Source: an uncultured Cytophagales bacterium | GTDB taxonomy: Bacteria > Bacteroidota > Bacteroidia > Cytophagales > Cyclobacteriaceae | Direction: 5' to 3' | NCBI GenBank assembly: GCA_913057175.1 | Contig: CAJXNP010000009.1 | Location: 186,001 to 250,000, forward strand | DNA: 64,000 nt | Shown: piece after piece, positions 18,943 to 27,912 of the stretch | Numbering within the stretch: the stretch's first letter is position 1 | Layout of the letters: each line of letters starts with the position of its first letter | The notes under the pieces: generated by a model | Seen by the model: the letters and a program-made list of their open reading frames with translations, nothing else | Told to the model about the DNA's origin: nothing | The model's database searches: none | Made by a program: the position numbers and the translations under genes

Positions 18943-18970
18943 TTGTCAACACAACTATTCTCTACTTTTA
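18943..18970 (+). promoter_or_regulatory. Candidate Bacteroidota promoter of msrB
   Basis: TTG at 18943-18945 and TACTTTTA at 18963-18970 are separated by 17 bases, close to the phylum's TTG-N17-19-TAnnTTTG promoter form (the last G is A here). It ends 17 bases before the chosen msrB start. Confidence 0.4.
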
Positions 18971-18987
18971 TAGTTAATTCTTACGAT

Positions 18988-19530
18988 ATGAAAACTTCAA
19001 TTATCCTATTGTTTTTGATGTGCGGAGTAATATTTTACTCGTGCGCACAAAAGTCAGATAAAAAACAAACTGCTGAAAATCAAACTACCATGAAAGACGA
19101 AAAGCCGGTTATCAAAGATGGCAAGACGATTCCGTACAATGAACTCACTGATTTTGAAGAATATGTAATTGAGGATAAAGGTACCGAGCGTGCCTGGACA
19201 GGAGAATATCATGATAATAAACAGCCTGGTACCTATGTCTGTCGCAGATGTGATGCTCCGCTCTACCTCTCTGATGATAAATTTGATTCGCACTGTGGAT
19301 GGCCGAGCTTTGATGATGAAATTGATGGCGCGGTTTTGCGCCTTCCCGATGCTGATGGGATGAGAACAGAGATCATTTGTGCCAATTGCAAAGGTCATTT
19401 GGGACATGTGTTTTTAGGGGAAGGTTTTACGGATAAAAACACACGACATTGCGTCAATTCTGTTTCGATGAAATTTATTCCCAAGGGTGATCCGGTTCCG
19501 ACTATGCCTAATGTGGCTGAAAAAAAATAA
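18988..19530 (+). CDS. msrB: Lipoprotein peptide-methionine (R)-S-oxide reductase
   Basis: Starting at the ATG at 18988 gives 180 residues with a lipoprotein signal (lipobox FYSC). The upstream ATG at 18943 is disfavoured because it would displace the signal. The MsrB domain shows both zinc-binding CxxC pairs (CRRC and CANC), [21 protein letters not shown] and [11 protein letters not shown] with the catalytic cysteine. It reduces methionine-R-sulfoxide in oxidised proteins, here in the envelope. It probably needs a thioredoxin-like reductant there, but none is adjacent. Confidence 0.93.
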   Translation: MKTSIILLFLMCGVIFYSCAQKSDKKQTAENQTTMKDEKPVIKDGKTIPYNELTDFEEYVIEDKGTERAWTGEYHDNKQPGTYVCRRCDAPLYLSDDKFDSHCGWPSFDDEIDGAVLRLPDADGMRTEIICANCKGHLGHVFLGEGFTDKNTRHCVNSVSMKFIPKGDPVPTMPNVAEKK

Positions 19531-19536
19531 TCGATT

Positions 19537-20352
19537 TTATAGATAGTATTTTACACCAAATTTAACCAGGCGATATTTAGCGTTGGAACCTTCGTCATAG
19601 ATATCAGAAACGCCTTGTTGAAATTCTGACTTAATCCAAAAAGTGCTAAAAATATGATATTGAAGATGAATGTTGGTACTCAAAACTAAATTTGCAAGTC
19701 CATCACTTGTTTTATCGTTTTTAATTACGTCGGGTGTGAGATCATCATTTATTTTTATCTCACTGGAATAGATAATTATGGAGGGTGAAAGACCTGTGCC
19801 AATCGTCAATTTATAATTAATAATCTGATAGCTTACATTAATAGGAAAAGACAGGTAATAGATTTTGGTCTTACCTATTTTCCCTAAATCCTCACCCCAC
19901 AATTCATATCTATCGCTGCTATTAATCAATATGCTATCGAATGAATGTATTTGGGAAAATCCATAGATAGTTTCAATATTTGTTTGTACTGTTTCATTAA
20001 TAGATGGAACTTCAACATTTTCATAATTACTTATGATCTCTATTTTTTTATGATAATTGACCATTGATACCCCAATTCCGGCATCTAATTCAAATTTATT
20101 GGATAATTTCTTGATAATTCCTCCCTGAATATCAAATCCAAATTTAGATGCATAGCTTTCTTTTATAGTGGTAGGATTGGTGTAAACATGGCTAAATCCT
20201 GTTGAAGGAACGGGTATTGTTATTTTGAGAGTTTCTGTTAAAGTCGGTATTAAAGAATAATTAGTCGAAGCCTCCAGATAATATTTATTCTGACAAAAAG
20301 CATAAGAATGGATAATCAGGAAAACAAAAATCAAGATGATGTTTTTATACAT
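19537..20352 (-). CDS. Exported hypothetical beta-barrel protein
   Basis: The 271 residues begin with a signal peptide ending AFCQ and continue with alternating amphipathic strands (KFELDAGIGVSMVNYH, YYLSFPINVSYQI, KLTIGTGLSPSIII) and end RLVKFGVKYYL, with aromatic residues near the C-terminus as in outer-membrane barrels. It resembles the PorT-like/outer-membrane-barrel families of Bacteroidota, without a specific assignment. Its stop lies seven bases from the msrB stop (convergent). Confidence 0.65.
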   Translation of the reverse strand: MYKNIILIFVFLIIHSYAFCQNKYYLEASTNYSLIPTLTETLKITIPVPSTGFSHVYTNPTTIKESYASKFGFDIQGGIIKKLSNKFELDAGIGVSMVNYHKKIEIISNYENVEVPSINETVQTNIETIYGFSQIHSFDSILINSSDRYELWGEDLGKIGKTKIYYLSFPINVSYQIINYKLTIGTGLSPSIIIYSSEIKINDDLTPDVIKNDKTSDGLANLVLSTNIHLQYHIFSTFWIKSEFQQGVSDIYDEGSNAKYRLVKFGVKYYL

Positions 20353-20431
20353 AAAAAAATCTTTTGTATTAATTCATAAAAAATGCTGGTTGTAACAATG
20401 AAATAGCAATTTAATTTGTTTTCTTCCAACA

Positions 20432-21232
20432 TTAGGGTCTGAAAATATCTTTTTCTTCCAAACCGCATTCCTCAATCATCTTTCTTGCATAATCCGTTGT
20501 ACCGGCAAAGCTGTTACGGCTATTGGTGCCGAATGAAAATTTTGCTCCGGATGCTTTGGCCATTTTAATAAATTCAGCATTGGGAACCTGATAATAAGAA
20601 TTGATTTCAATGGCAATATCATTTTCAACAACTGCATCAATCACTCTTTGCATTCGCTCTTTTGTCCACGCAATTTCATATTGATCTTCTATACTTTTAG
20701 GCAAGAAGGTGGCATTTGCCAGGATGTCAAAACCCTCGTCTTCCAGGATCTTGATGTGGTAGTTGACATACATTTCCATAAATTCATCAATATCTTCCAC
20801 CTGAGTATCTTCCAGCCAGATACGCCAGATGCTTCCGTCTTCCTGCGGGATTTCCATCGCATCCATGATCACATACTCCAATTTATTGATGATAGAATCA
20901 CTGAATAATTCTCTCCACCCAGATACAACAGGCTGCAAGCCAACATAAACCGGATAATTTCTCAGCGCATCCAGGTATTCTATTAATTGCTGGTCATTTT
21001 GGATAGGGCAATAATCACAAATACCCGGATGTTCCACAATGCCAAACTTCATGTTTCTTTCTTTTGACAACTGAACAGCTTGTTCAATGGAAAGGCTGTC
21101 CGAAAGATGAACATGAAGGTCGTAAAGCGGAAATGTGGTATTAGCTTGAGGCTTTATAGCTGCAAATAGCCAAATGCAAATAACAGGCAAGCTTACCGGT
21201 AAAACCTTATTGATGTATTTCAAAGCTTTCAT
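20432..21232 (-). CDS. Exported PHP-like metal-dependent hydrolase
   Basis: A 266-residue protein with an N-terminal signal or anchor (about 10-30) and a TIM-barrel-like PHP domain. The first metal site is YDLHVHLSD (D39, H40, H42), followed by FGIVEHPG (E67, H68). Further strands include VENDIAIEINS and GAKFSFGTNSRN. The usual PHP ending SDAH reads GTNSRN here, so the last metal pair is altered. Family members are phosphoesterases or amidohydrolase-like enzymes; the substrate cannot be told. It is divergent from the enolase-family gene. Confidence 0.7.
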   Translation of the reverse strand: MKALKYINKVLPVSLPVICIWLFAAIKPQANTTFPLYDLHVHLSDSLSIEQAVQLSKERNMKFGIVEHPGICDYCPIQNDQQLIEYLDALRNYPVYVGLQPVVSGWRELFSDSIINKLEYVIMDAMEIPQEDGSIWRIWLEDTQVEDIDEFMEMYVNYHIKILEDEGFDILANATFLPKSIEDQYEIAWTKERMQRVIDAVVENDIAIEINSYYQVPNAEFIKMAKASGAKFSFGTNSRNSFAGTTDYARKMIEECGLEEKDIFRP

Positions 21233-21445
21233 ATTTAATATTCTTCAATCAAGACATAACAAACTTCCTTAAGAATATTTTTTCTAATCATTTAGTTCCA
21301 TCGAATATCTCAATTAAGTGATTTATCAACTGTCATTTTCCCAAATCGAAATACCAATTCTGGAAAAAAGACAGGAGTATCCTTATGATTTAATTATATT
21401 AGGTATTTCCAACTAGTTTATTTTTTAGAATCACAATCTGACACT

Positions 21446-22678
21446 ATGAAAAACAGGAGGGAATTTCTCAGAAAAAGCCTGCTGGGAGCAGGAGCAATGT
21501 ACCTTGGCTTACCTTCTATTTTGGCAGAATCCAAGTCTGACCTGCGGATTACCAAAGTTTCACATTTTAAACCACCTGATTATGATAAAGCTACTTTCAA
21601 TCAGGCAAGGGATATTGTTTTGATCGAAACAAATCAAGGAATTTCAGGAGTAGGTGAGGGTGGGTCAGCCGAGATGATCAGCCAATGTGCAGAGTTGTTA
21701 ATAGGCGAAGATCCGTTTAGGACGGATTACCTGTGGCAGAAAATGTACAGATACTACTTCTATCCCGCTGGTCGTGAAAAGCTGCATGCCATTGGAGCGC
21801 TGGACATGGCGCTTTGGGACATAAGGGGAAAGGTTCTTAATGTTCCCGTCTATGATCTACTCGGAGGATTATCACGAAATTACATTCCATGTTATTCTAC
21901 TGCATTTCCATCCCAGGGGTCAGCAAGGGAGACTGCAGCGGCCTGCATTGATGCTGGCTTTTATGCTTACCGGGTAAGTACAGCTGATGGCGGAGATGAA
22001 ACATTTGATGCCTTTAAAATGATTGAAAAAACATATGAATTTTGTGAGGAAGTTAAGGAAGGAGTTGGGGAAAATGGTCATTGGGCAATAGACCTGCATA
22101 CCCGGTTTGATACCCAGGAAGCTGTAACCTTGTGCAACTTACTGGAACCTCTAAACCCTTTATTTGTGGAAGACCTGATCCGGTCTGAAAATCCCGGGAT
22201 TTATTCCATGCTTCGCCAAAAAGTAAATGTGCCAATAGCTGTTGGCGAACAGTTCGGGGATAAATGGGATATCAATGAATTAATAGAAGATCACCTGATC
22301 GACTTTTCAAGAGTGACTTTACCAAATTGTGGGGGCATTACAGAGTTTATAAAGATTTCAGCATTATGTGAAACACATTATGTCAGTTGGGTTCCTCATT
22401 TTACCGGGCCGATATCGACTGCTGCTTTGACACATACCGTTGGTACTTTTTCAGGATTTGCAATGACAGAGATATTGTCTGACGGTCCGCAAAAAATTGA
22501 TTATCTGAATGACGACTATGTTGTATTTAAAAATGGAAAGTTGTACCAGAATGAAAGGCCGGGGATTGGTGTTGAGCTCTTAACGGACAAAGTGACACTC
22601 ATCAATGAGATTACTCAGGGTCCTAAAGTTGATCATCCGAAATACTATCGTCCGGATGGCTCCATAACAAACTGGTGA
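21446..22678 (+). CDS. Exported enolase-superfamily acid-sugar dehydratase (galactonate dehydratase-like)
   Basis: The 410 residues start with a Tat-like signal (RREFLRKSLLGAGAMYLG). The remainder is a mandelate racemase/muconate lactonising enzyme. Likely metal ligands are D216, E242 and E268, with H218 in IDLHTRF and H318 in WVPHF as acid/base residues. The intervals +2, +26, +26 and +50 equal those I recall for E. coli DgoD (D183, H185, E209, E235, H285). It should dehydrate an aldonic acid to a 2-keto-3-deoxy acid. A Tat signal would place the reaction in the periplasm, which is unusual. Three bases separate it from the transporter gene below. Confidence 0.82.
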   Translation: MKNRREFLRKSLLGAGAMYLGLPSILAESKSDLRITKVSHFKPPDYDKATFNQARDIVLIETNQGISGVGEGGSAEMISQCAELLIGEDPFRTDYLWQKMYRYYFYPAGREKLHAIGALDMALWDIRGKVLNVPVYDLLGGLSRNYIPCYSTAFPSQGSARETAAACIDAGFYAYRVSTADGGDETFDAFKMIEKTYEFCEEVKEGVGENGHWAIDLHTRFDTQEAVTLCNLLEPLNPLFVEDLIRSENPGIYSMLRQKVNVPIAVGEQFGDKWDINELIEDHLIDFSRVTLPNCGGITEFIKISALCETHYVSWVPHFTGPISTAALTHTVGTFSGFAMTEILSDGPQKIDYLNDDYVVFKNGKLYQNERPGIGVELLTDKVTLINEITQGPKVDHPKYYRPDGSITNW

Positions 22679-22681
22679 TTC

Positions 22682-23929
22682 ATGAAAGGCAAAATACTTA
22701 GATTTTTATACCTGATCGGGCCCGGGATTTTTTGTATTGGCTATACCATTGGTACCGGTAGTGTCACTTCTATGGCCAAAGCAGGTAGTATTTATGGTTC
22801 ACAACTTCTTTGGGTTCTTTTATTAAGCTGCCTGTTTTCATGGGCTCTGATGGAAGCTTTTGGCAGATATGCGGTAGTTACCGGACGCACGGCTATCAAC
22901 AGTTTTCGAACCGAATTTAAGTATGGAAAGCTCATGGCCATTTTGGTTATTATTGGTGTCACGATAGGTCAGATGAATTCCCTGTCAGGAATTGTCGGTT
23001 TGACTTCAAATGCCATTTATGAAATTGTACGTCTTTTCTTTCCTTCATTAAACGCGGATAATTATTGGACAATCCTGGGAATCGCAGTCACGATGTTGAT
23101 CGTTCTTTATTTTATATTGATCACTGGAAATTATTCCCTTTTTGAAAAGGTGTTGATTGTCTTTGTCACCATCATGGGGATATCTTTCTTTATTTCCATG
23201 TTCATGGTTCTTCCTCCACCCTCCGAGATTGTTTCAGGACTCATCCCTTCCATACCTGACGAGCAGGGAGGTAAGCTTATGGTTGCAGCATTTGTAGGAA
23301 CAACCATGGCCGCACCTACTTTTGTAGTCAGGCCGCTGTTGATGAAGGGAAAGAGCTGGGATCTGCAACACGTAAAGGATCAATCGAGGGATGCTTTGAT
23401 ATCAGCATCCCTGATGTTTGCGATTAGTGGCGCAATTATGATCACAGCGATGGGAGCAATGTTTTATAAAGGATTGACAATTGATAGGGTCATTGACATG
23501 GTAAACACATTGGAACCTGTTGCCGGCAAATTTGCAGTGGCCTTGTTTATGGTTGGAGCATTGAGTGCCGGTATTTCATCGGTGTTTCCCATACTAATGG
23601 TAGCTCCACTTTTAATTGCAGACTATAAACAGGGAGAACTCGATACCTCGTCACGATTATTCAAAGTTTTAACGGCAGTCGCTTGTTTGTTGGGCATGAC
23701 GATTCCAGTTATTGGTGCGAATCCGATTGCTGTCCAAATAGCATCGCAAATAGCCAATGTTTTTGTGTTACCCCTGGTAATAGCGGGAATCATTTACCTG
23801 GTAAACAATAAAAACCGGATGGGGAAGTATAAACCAGGACTGTTTTTAAATATTCTATTGGCTACGGCTTTCATCTTTTCCTGTGTCATTTCTATTTTGG
23901 GACTGCAGGCATTAGCAGCATTGTTATAA
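22682..23929 (+). CDS. Nramp-related membrane transporter without canonical metal motifs
   Basis: A 415-residue protein with about 11 membrane segments and the LeuT-like layout of the Nramp family (GPGIFCIGY at the start, inner repeats, SALSAGISSVFP-like helix). In true Mn/Fe Nramps helix 1 carries DPGN and helix 6 carries MPH; here the equivalents are IGTGSV (about 23-28) and GTTMAAPTFVV. The metal-coordinating Asp, Asn and His are therefore missing. It follows the dehydratase by three bases, so the two form an operon. I infer a substrate other than divalent metal, possibly the sugar acid or its product. Confidence 0.8.
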   Translation: MKGKILRFLYLIGPGIFCIGYTIGTGSVTSMAKAGSIYGSQLLWVLLLSCLFSWALMEAFGRYAVVTGRTAINSFRTEFKYGKLMAILVIIGVTIGQMNSLSGIVGLTSNAIYEIVRLFFPSLNADNYWTILGIAVTMLIVLYFILITGNYSLFEKVLIVFVTIMGISFFISMFMVLPPPSEIVSGLIPSIPDEQGGKLMVAAFVGTTMAAPTFVVRPLLMKGKSWDLQHVKDQSRDALISASLMFAISGAIMITAMGAMFYKGLTIDRVIDMVNTLEPVAGKFAVALFMVGALSAGISSVFPILMVAPLLIADYKQGELDTSSRLFKVLTAVACLLGMTIPVIGANPIAVQIASQIANVFVLPLVIAGIIYLVNNKNRMGKYKPGLFLNILLATAFIFSCVISILGLQALAALL

Positions 23930-24043
23930 AGAATCTTATCGCTTCAACATATAGATTAATGATGGATAAAGTTCTGAATTTCTTTCGATAGACTCACAAT
24001 TTATTTACATTGACCCACATCCGGCAAACCAAAATAATAACCT

Positions 24044-24649
24044 ATGTTGCTTGATGTACAGGAAGTGTTTTCTTCTGACAATCAGATCTTTCGATTGGTA
24101 GTTATTCCAATCCTTATTTTTCTTGCCCGCATCGCAGATGTATCCATTAATACCATACGGGTTATTTACATGCTAAACGGCAAGCGGTTCGTTTCAACCG
24201 TTTTGGGGTTTAGCGAAGCGCTTATCTGGCTAATTGCTATCAGTCAGATCCTGCAAAACCTCGATCACTGGGTTTCATATCTTGCTTATGCAGGTGGCTT
24301 TGCTTCGGGTATTTACGTAGGGATGATCATAGAAGAACGTTTGGCATTGGGGAATGTGATTGTCAGGATCATTACACAAAAAGACGCGGTGAAGCTAATT
24401 GATAAGTTTCGTGAACACGACTATCGCCTTACAGTGGTTGATGCTCAAGGCAAAATGGGGCCGGTTAACATCGTCTTCCTGATCATCCGACGTCAAGCAT
24501 TGAGTGAAATCATTGAATTAGTAGAAAAAATAAACCCCCAGGCAGTGCTGACAGTAGAAAGTGTGAAAAGTGTCAAGTATCTCACCAATATTATTCCGGA
24601 GCAGCAACCAGAGAGATATTCCTTTTTCAAATATTTAAAAAGGAAATAG
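24044..24649 (+). CDS. UPF0316 / DUF2179 membrane protein
   Basis: The 201 residues show the UPF0316 layout: three membrane helices in the first 90 residues (RLVVIPILIFLARIADVS, FSEALIWLIAISQIL, AYAGGFASGIYVGMIIEE), with RIADVSINTIRVIYMLNGKR between, then a soluble DUF2179 ferredoxin-like domain (VIVRIITQKDA, GKMGPVNIVFLIIRR). Its role is not established. It stands alone after a 114-base gap. Confidence 0.88.
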   Translation: MLLDVQEVFSSDNQIFRLVVIPILIFLARIADVSINTIRVIYMLNGKRFVSTVLGFSEALIWLIAISQILQNLDHWVSYLAYAGGFASGIYVGMIIEERLALGNVIVRIITQKDAVKLIDKFREHDYRLTVVDAQGKMGPVNIVFLIIRRQALSEIIELVEKINPQAVLTVESVKSVKYLTNIIPEQQPERYSFFKYLKRK

Positions 24650-24781
24650 AAAGCTTTCAGGAAAGTTGATTGGGGAAGCAATCTTTCAATTGAATCTTGA
24701 GCGGGAATCATGTAAATTACTACATCATTCATCATTGGGATTAACCATCCCCATTATTTCAAACACCAAAAACTCATCAAC

Positions 24782-25279
24782 ATGGCACTAAATGTTTATT
24801 TACGATTAAAAATTAATGGTAGCGACATTGAAGGAGACACTACATTGGCAGAACTGGAAGGTTTCATCGAATGTTTGTCTTACCAGGCAGGAGTGGCCTC
24901 TCCCGTGGATAAAACCACTGGTACATCAAGAATTCCTTCCAGAAGTGGCCGAACAGCAGGAAGGCATCAACACGATCCCATTGTTTTTTGGAAAAGGATC
25001 AATAAATCATCGCCCATTTTATTGAAAGCTCTATGCCGTGGTGAACAAGTGAATTCAGCTGAATTTCGATTTTACCGGCCTGATCCGATTGGAAGAGAGG
25101 AGCACTTTTATACAGTTTTGATTGAAAACGGGTATATTTCAAGCGTTCAACAAATCAGTGAATCGGAAGTTGTTGGGGGACACATGAACTTTCCTGTTGA
25201 GGAAGTTGAGATCACCTTTGCCAAAATTACCTGGACATCTGAGACTGACGGAATGAGCTTTACAGATGGTGATCGGTAA
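24782..25279 (+). CDS. Hcp-like (TssD) type VI secretion protein, orphan
   Basis: A 165-residue protein with the Hcp fold pattern: MALNVYLRLKINGSDIEGD, then a polar loop (GRTAGRHQHDPIVFWKRINKSSPILLKALCRG) with the H-D-P-I motif, YTVLIENGYISSVQQIS and VEITFAKITWT. Hcp hexamers form the inner tube of the T6SS. No baseplate, sheath, ClpV or VgrG gene is present in the window, so it is an orphan copy. It may serve a T6SS encoded elsewhere or an unrelated contractile structure. Confidence 0.8.
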   Translation: MALNVYLRLKINGSDIEGDTTLAELEGFIECLSYQAGVASPVDKTTGTSRIPSRSGRTAGRHQHDPIVFWKRINKSSPILLKALCRGEQVNSAEFRFYRPDPIGREEHFYTVLIENGYISSVQQISESEVVGGHMNFPVEEVEITFAKITWTSETDGMSFTDGDR

Positions 25280-25335
25280 AACCTATGCTTTCTTTACACA
25301 AAGGATGATAGTTATGTGAATTCAAAATAGTCTTA

Positions 25336-27048
25336 TTACAATTCCCCTTTTTTGACCTGTTTATCTGCATAATCGACTGCTCTTGCCGTCAATGCCATGT
25401 AGGTGATACTCGGGTTTTGCGTACCTGAACTGGTCATGCAGGCCCCGTCTGTAACAAATACGTTAGGGACATGATGCACCTGGTTCCATTTATTCAGGAC
25501 ACTGGTTTCCGGATCATGACCCATTCTTGCTGTCCCCATTTCATGGATACAAGCGCCTGGAGCAGTCACGGCATTGTATGAGTTAATGTTTTCACAACCT
25601 GCCGCCTCCAGCATTTCGACAGCACACTTTACACCATGCTCACGAAGTTTGATCTCATTTTCCCTAAGCCTGGCATCGAAAGTGATCATTGGCATTCCAT
25701 TAGGATCTTTTTTGTCAAAATCCAGGAACATCCGGTTTTCATGATAGGGTAACATTTCACCAAAACACGTCATAGATACCTGGTATTCTCCCGGAGAAAA
25801 AATGGTTTCTTTCAATTCCTTTCCGATAACTCCCTCCGGTGCGTTAAAACCCCTCATTGCTGACCCCTGGTAGCCAAACCCTCTTACATAATCTTTTTGC
25901 CGTGTTTCATCATCAATATTCGTAAATCTTGGAATGTAGAAACCTACTGGTTTTCTTCCTTTATAATATTTATCCTCAAAACCAGGTAAGGTTCCCGATG
26001 CACCCATTCCATAGTGATGATCCATCAGATTGTGACCTAATTCACCACTTGTATTGCCTAGGCCAGCGGGAAAAAATTCCGATCGGCTATTAAGTAGGAT
26101 GGCGGTTGTGCCGATTGTGCTGGCATTGCAAAAGATAACTTTTGCAAAAAATTCTATTTCCTCGCCTGTCTTTGCATCCCTGATCCGCACAGCGCTGGCT
26201 TTCCCGCTTTCCTTGTCGTAAACAATTTCACTGACAATGCTATCGGCTCTGATGGTCAGGTTTCCTGTTTCTGCCGCTACGGCTAATGTTGCAGATAAGC
26301 TACTGAAGTACGCACCATATGGACAGCCTCGCCAGCAACGGTTTCGGGTTTGGCATTGGCCCCTGGTTCCTTTGTGAATTTCTTTGTTGTATTCGGATAA
26401 ATTCGCTACTCTACCAGGAGTCACGACCCTGTTTGGAAAGATTTTAGCAACAGATTCCCTAAGGTGCTGCTCTGCACAATTGAGTTCAAAGGGTTTTAGG
26501 AATAATCCATCCGGGACCTGTTTCAAACCTTCTTTTTGACCACTGACACCGACATACTTTTCAACATAGTCGTACCACGGAGCAATGTCCTTGTAACGAA
26601 TAGGCCAGTCAACTGCTATCCCTTCCTTGAGATTAGCTTCAAAATCTATGTCACTCCATCGATAACAATGCCGTCCCCACATGATAGACCTTCCACCGAC
26701 ATGATGGCCACGGATCCAGTCAAACCGTTCAATTTCATTATAGGGGTATTCATCATCCTTATTGATCCACGGTTTATTGTCTTCATTTACCCACCAGTTT
26801 AGACGGTCTTGTTTAAAATAATGCGCCGCTTTTTCCTCAGCCGTGACCATGTTTTGATGAGGCAGATCCCACATGTCCAGGTTGGCAGTTGGATATTCTC
26901 CATGTCTGACCATTCTGCCTCGCTCCAGCACCAGGGTTTTATATCCTTTTTTACATAATTCCATTGCGGCAAACCCACCGCTGATTCCCGAACCTATGAC
27001 GATAGCATCGTAGGTTACCTCTTGTTTTCCGTTCAGATTAAAATTCAT
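25336..27048 (-). CDS. GMC-family FAD dehydrogenase (large subunit)
   Basis: The 570 residues contain the FAD-binding GSGISGG (19-25) near the N-terminus, GGRSIMWGRH in the substrate/FAD region, and the C-terminal CIHEMGTARMGHD with the catalytic histidine and SSGTQNPS with the paired asparagine. This is the layout of the large subunit of FAD-dependent sugar or gluconate dehydrogenases. The start ATG overlaps the stop of the upstream subunit-3 gene (ATGA), so they are translated together. It oxidises an alcohol or sugar; the substrate cannot be inferred. No Tat signal is seen; export would rely on the partner. Confidence 0.9.
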   Translation of the reverse strand: MNFNLNGKQEVTYDAIVIGSGISGGFAAMELCKKGYKTLVLERGRMVRHGEYPTANLDMWDLPHQNMVTAEEKAAHYFKQDRLNWWVNEDNKPWINKDDEYPYNEIERFDWIRGHHVGGRSIMWGRHCYRWSDIDFEANLKEGIAVDWPIRYKDIAPWYDYVEKYVGVSGQKEGLKQVPDGLFLKPFELNCAEQHLRESVAKIFPNRVVTPGRVANLSEYNKEIHKGTRGQCQTRNRCWRGCPYGAYFSSLSATLAVAAETGNLTIRADSIVSEIVYDKESGKASAVRIRDAKTGEEIEFFAKVIFCNASTIGTTAILLNSRSEFFPAGLGNTSGELGHNLMDHHYGMGASGTLPGFEDKYYKGRKPVGFYIPRFTNIDDETRQKDYVRGFGYQGSAMRGFNAPEGVIGKELKETIFSPGEYQVSMTCFGEMLPYHENRMFLDFDKKDPNGMPMITFDARLRENEIKLREHGVKCAVEMLEAAGCENINSYNAVTAPGACIHEMGTARMGHDPETSVLNKWNQVHHVPNVFVTDGACMTSSGTQNPSITYMALTARAVDYADKQVKKGEL

Positions 27049-27611
27049 ATTGCCCAGGCTTTTCCTCCAGTTTCAGAAAGGGGAATACATGGTTGATATT
27101 CCCCTGGAACAGGTAAATAATTAAGTTCTTTTTTGGCAATCTCTTCAGTTGAGAGATAGAATGCGATGGTTTGTTGTTTGAGATGTAAATAAGTGTTTCG
27201 AGTTTCAGAAGATACGAGATCCGTTGTTGATTCCAGTTGTCTGAGTGAATTTTCTCTCTGTTCAACATCCGATTCCAAAAATCCATTTTCCGTCAAAAAA
27301 ACCTCCAATAGCTTAAAACCCTTTTTGTAAGTCTCCCGGTCTTCCTTTGTATAAACTTCATCGACAACAGAAATGATAGTTTGATCCACTCCGACTTCAG
27401 AAGCGGAAGGACTTTCCGTTTTTGGAAGAATAGTGTCCGTAATGAGCCTGATCAGCTTTTGTTGCTGACCATTAAATATTGATGATGCTACATCAACTGT
27501 TTTTTCAGCTTTCTTATCCGTACAACCCGATAAAATGGCATTTAACAGGGGAGAGCAGATTGCTGTGCCGGATGCCATTGCCGTGTACTTTAATATTTCT
27601 CTTCTCTTCAT
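27045..27611 (-). CDS. Gluconate 2-dehydrogenase subunit 3-like protein
   Basis: A 188-residue protein of the gluconate_2-dh3 family, the small partner of GMC dehydrogenases. It begins MKRREILKYTAMASG, a Tat-like signal with one twin basic pair, and has a lipobox-like LSGC before DKKA. The rest is helical (LIRLITDTILPKTESPSASEVGVD is the recognisable early region). Such subunits carry the Tat signal that takes the folded large subunit to the periplasm. A cytochrome c subunit, normal in characterised complexes, is not adjacent. Confidence 0.88.
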   Translation of the reverse strand: MKRREILKYTAMASGTAICSPLLNAILSGCTDKKAEKTVDVASSIFNGQQQKLIRLITDTILPKTESPSASEVGVDQTIISVVDEVYTKEDRETYKKGFKLLEVFLTENGFLESDVEQRENSLRQLESTTDLVSSETRNTYLHLKQQTIAFYLSTEEIAKKELNYLPVPGEYQPCIPLSETGGKAWAI

Positions 27612-27912
27612 AACCTTTCAATAAACGAGCGCAGAATATAAGCATTTCATTCATATTCCAAAAGTTGATTTTCATTGGTGGAGAATCCAGGAATTTAAAC
27701 TACTGTGTTTTCCTATTTTACTAAAGATTGGACCTAACGAAAGCGCTATAAGAATTTTCAAGCAATGGGTGACTTTCTTGTGAAAAATACACTAAATATG
27801 ATTGATGGATATAACAGGTTAATTGATTATTAAATAACCTTAATACTTTAATTGACAATATTTATTAAATTAGAAAGGATTACTTTTTCTATTAGTTGTA
27901 ACAACCTATTGA
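27612..27912. other. Divergent intergenic region upstream of the TIR operon
   Basis: This AT-rich, 301-base gap lies between the GMC/subunit-3 unit and the TIR gene. TTGACA occurs near 27853 but I see no matching downstream box. No RNA gene or repeat was recognised. Confidence 0.3.

Noticed and set aside
24782-25279. Type VI secretion locus
   Set aside because: Only Hcp is present; none of the sheath, baseplate or ATPase genes occur in the window.
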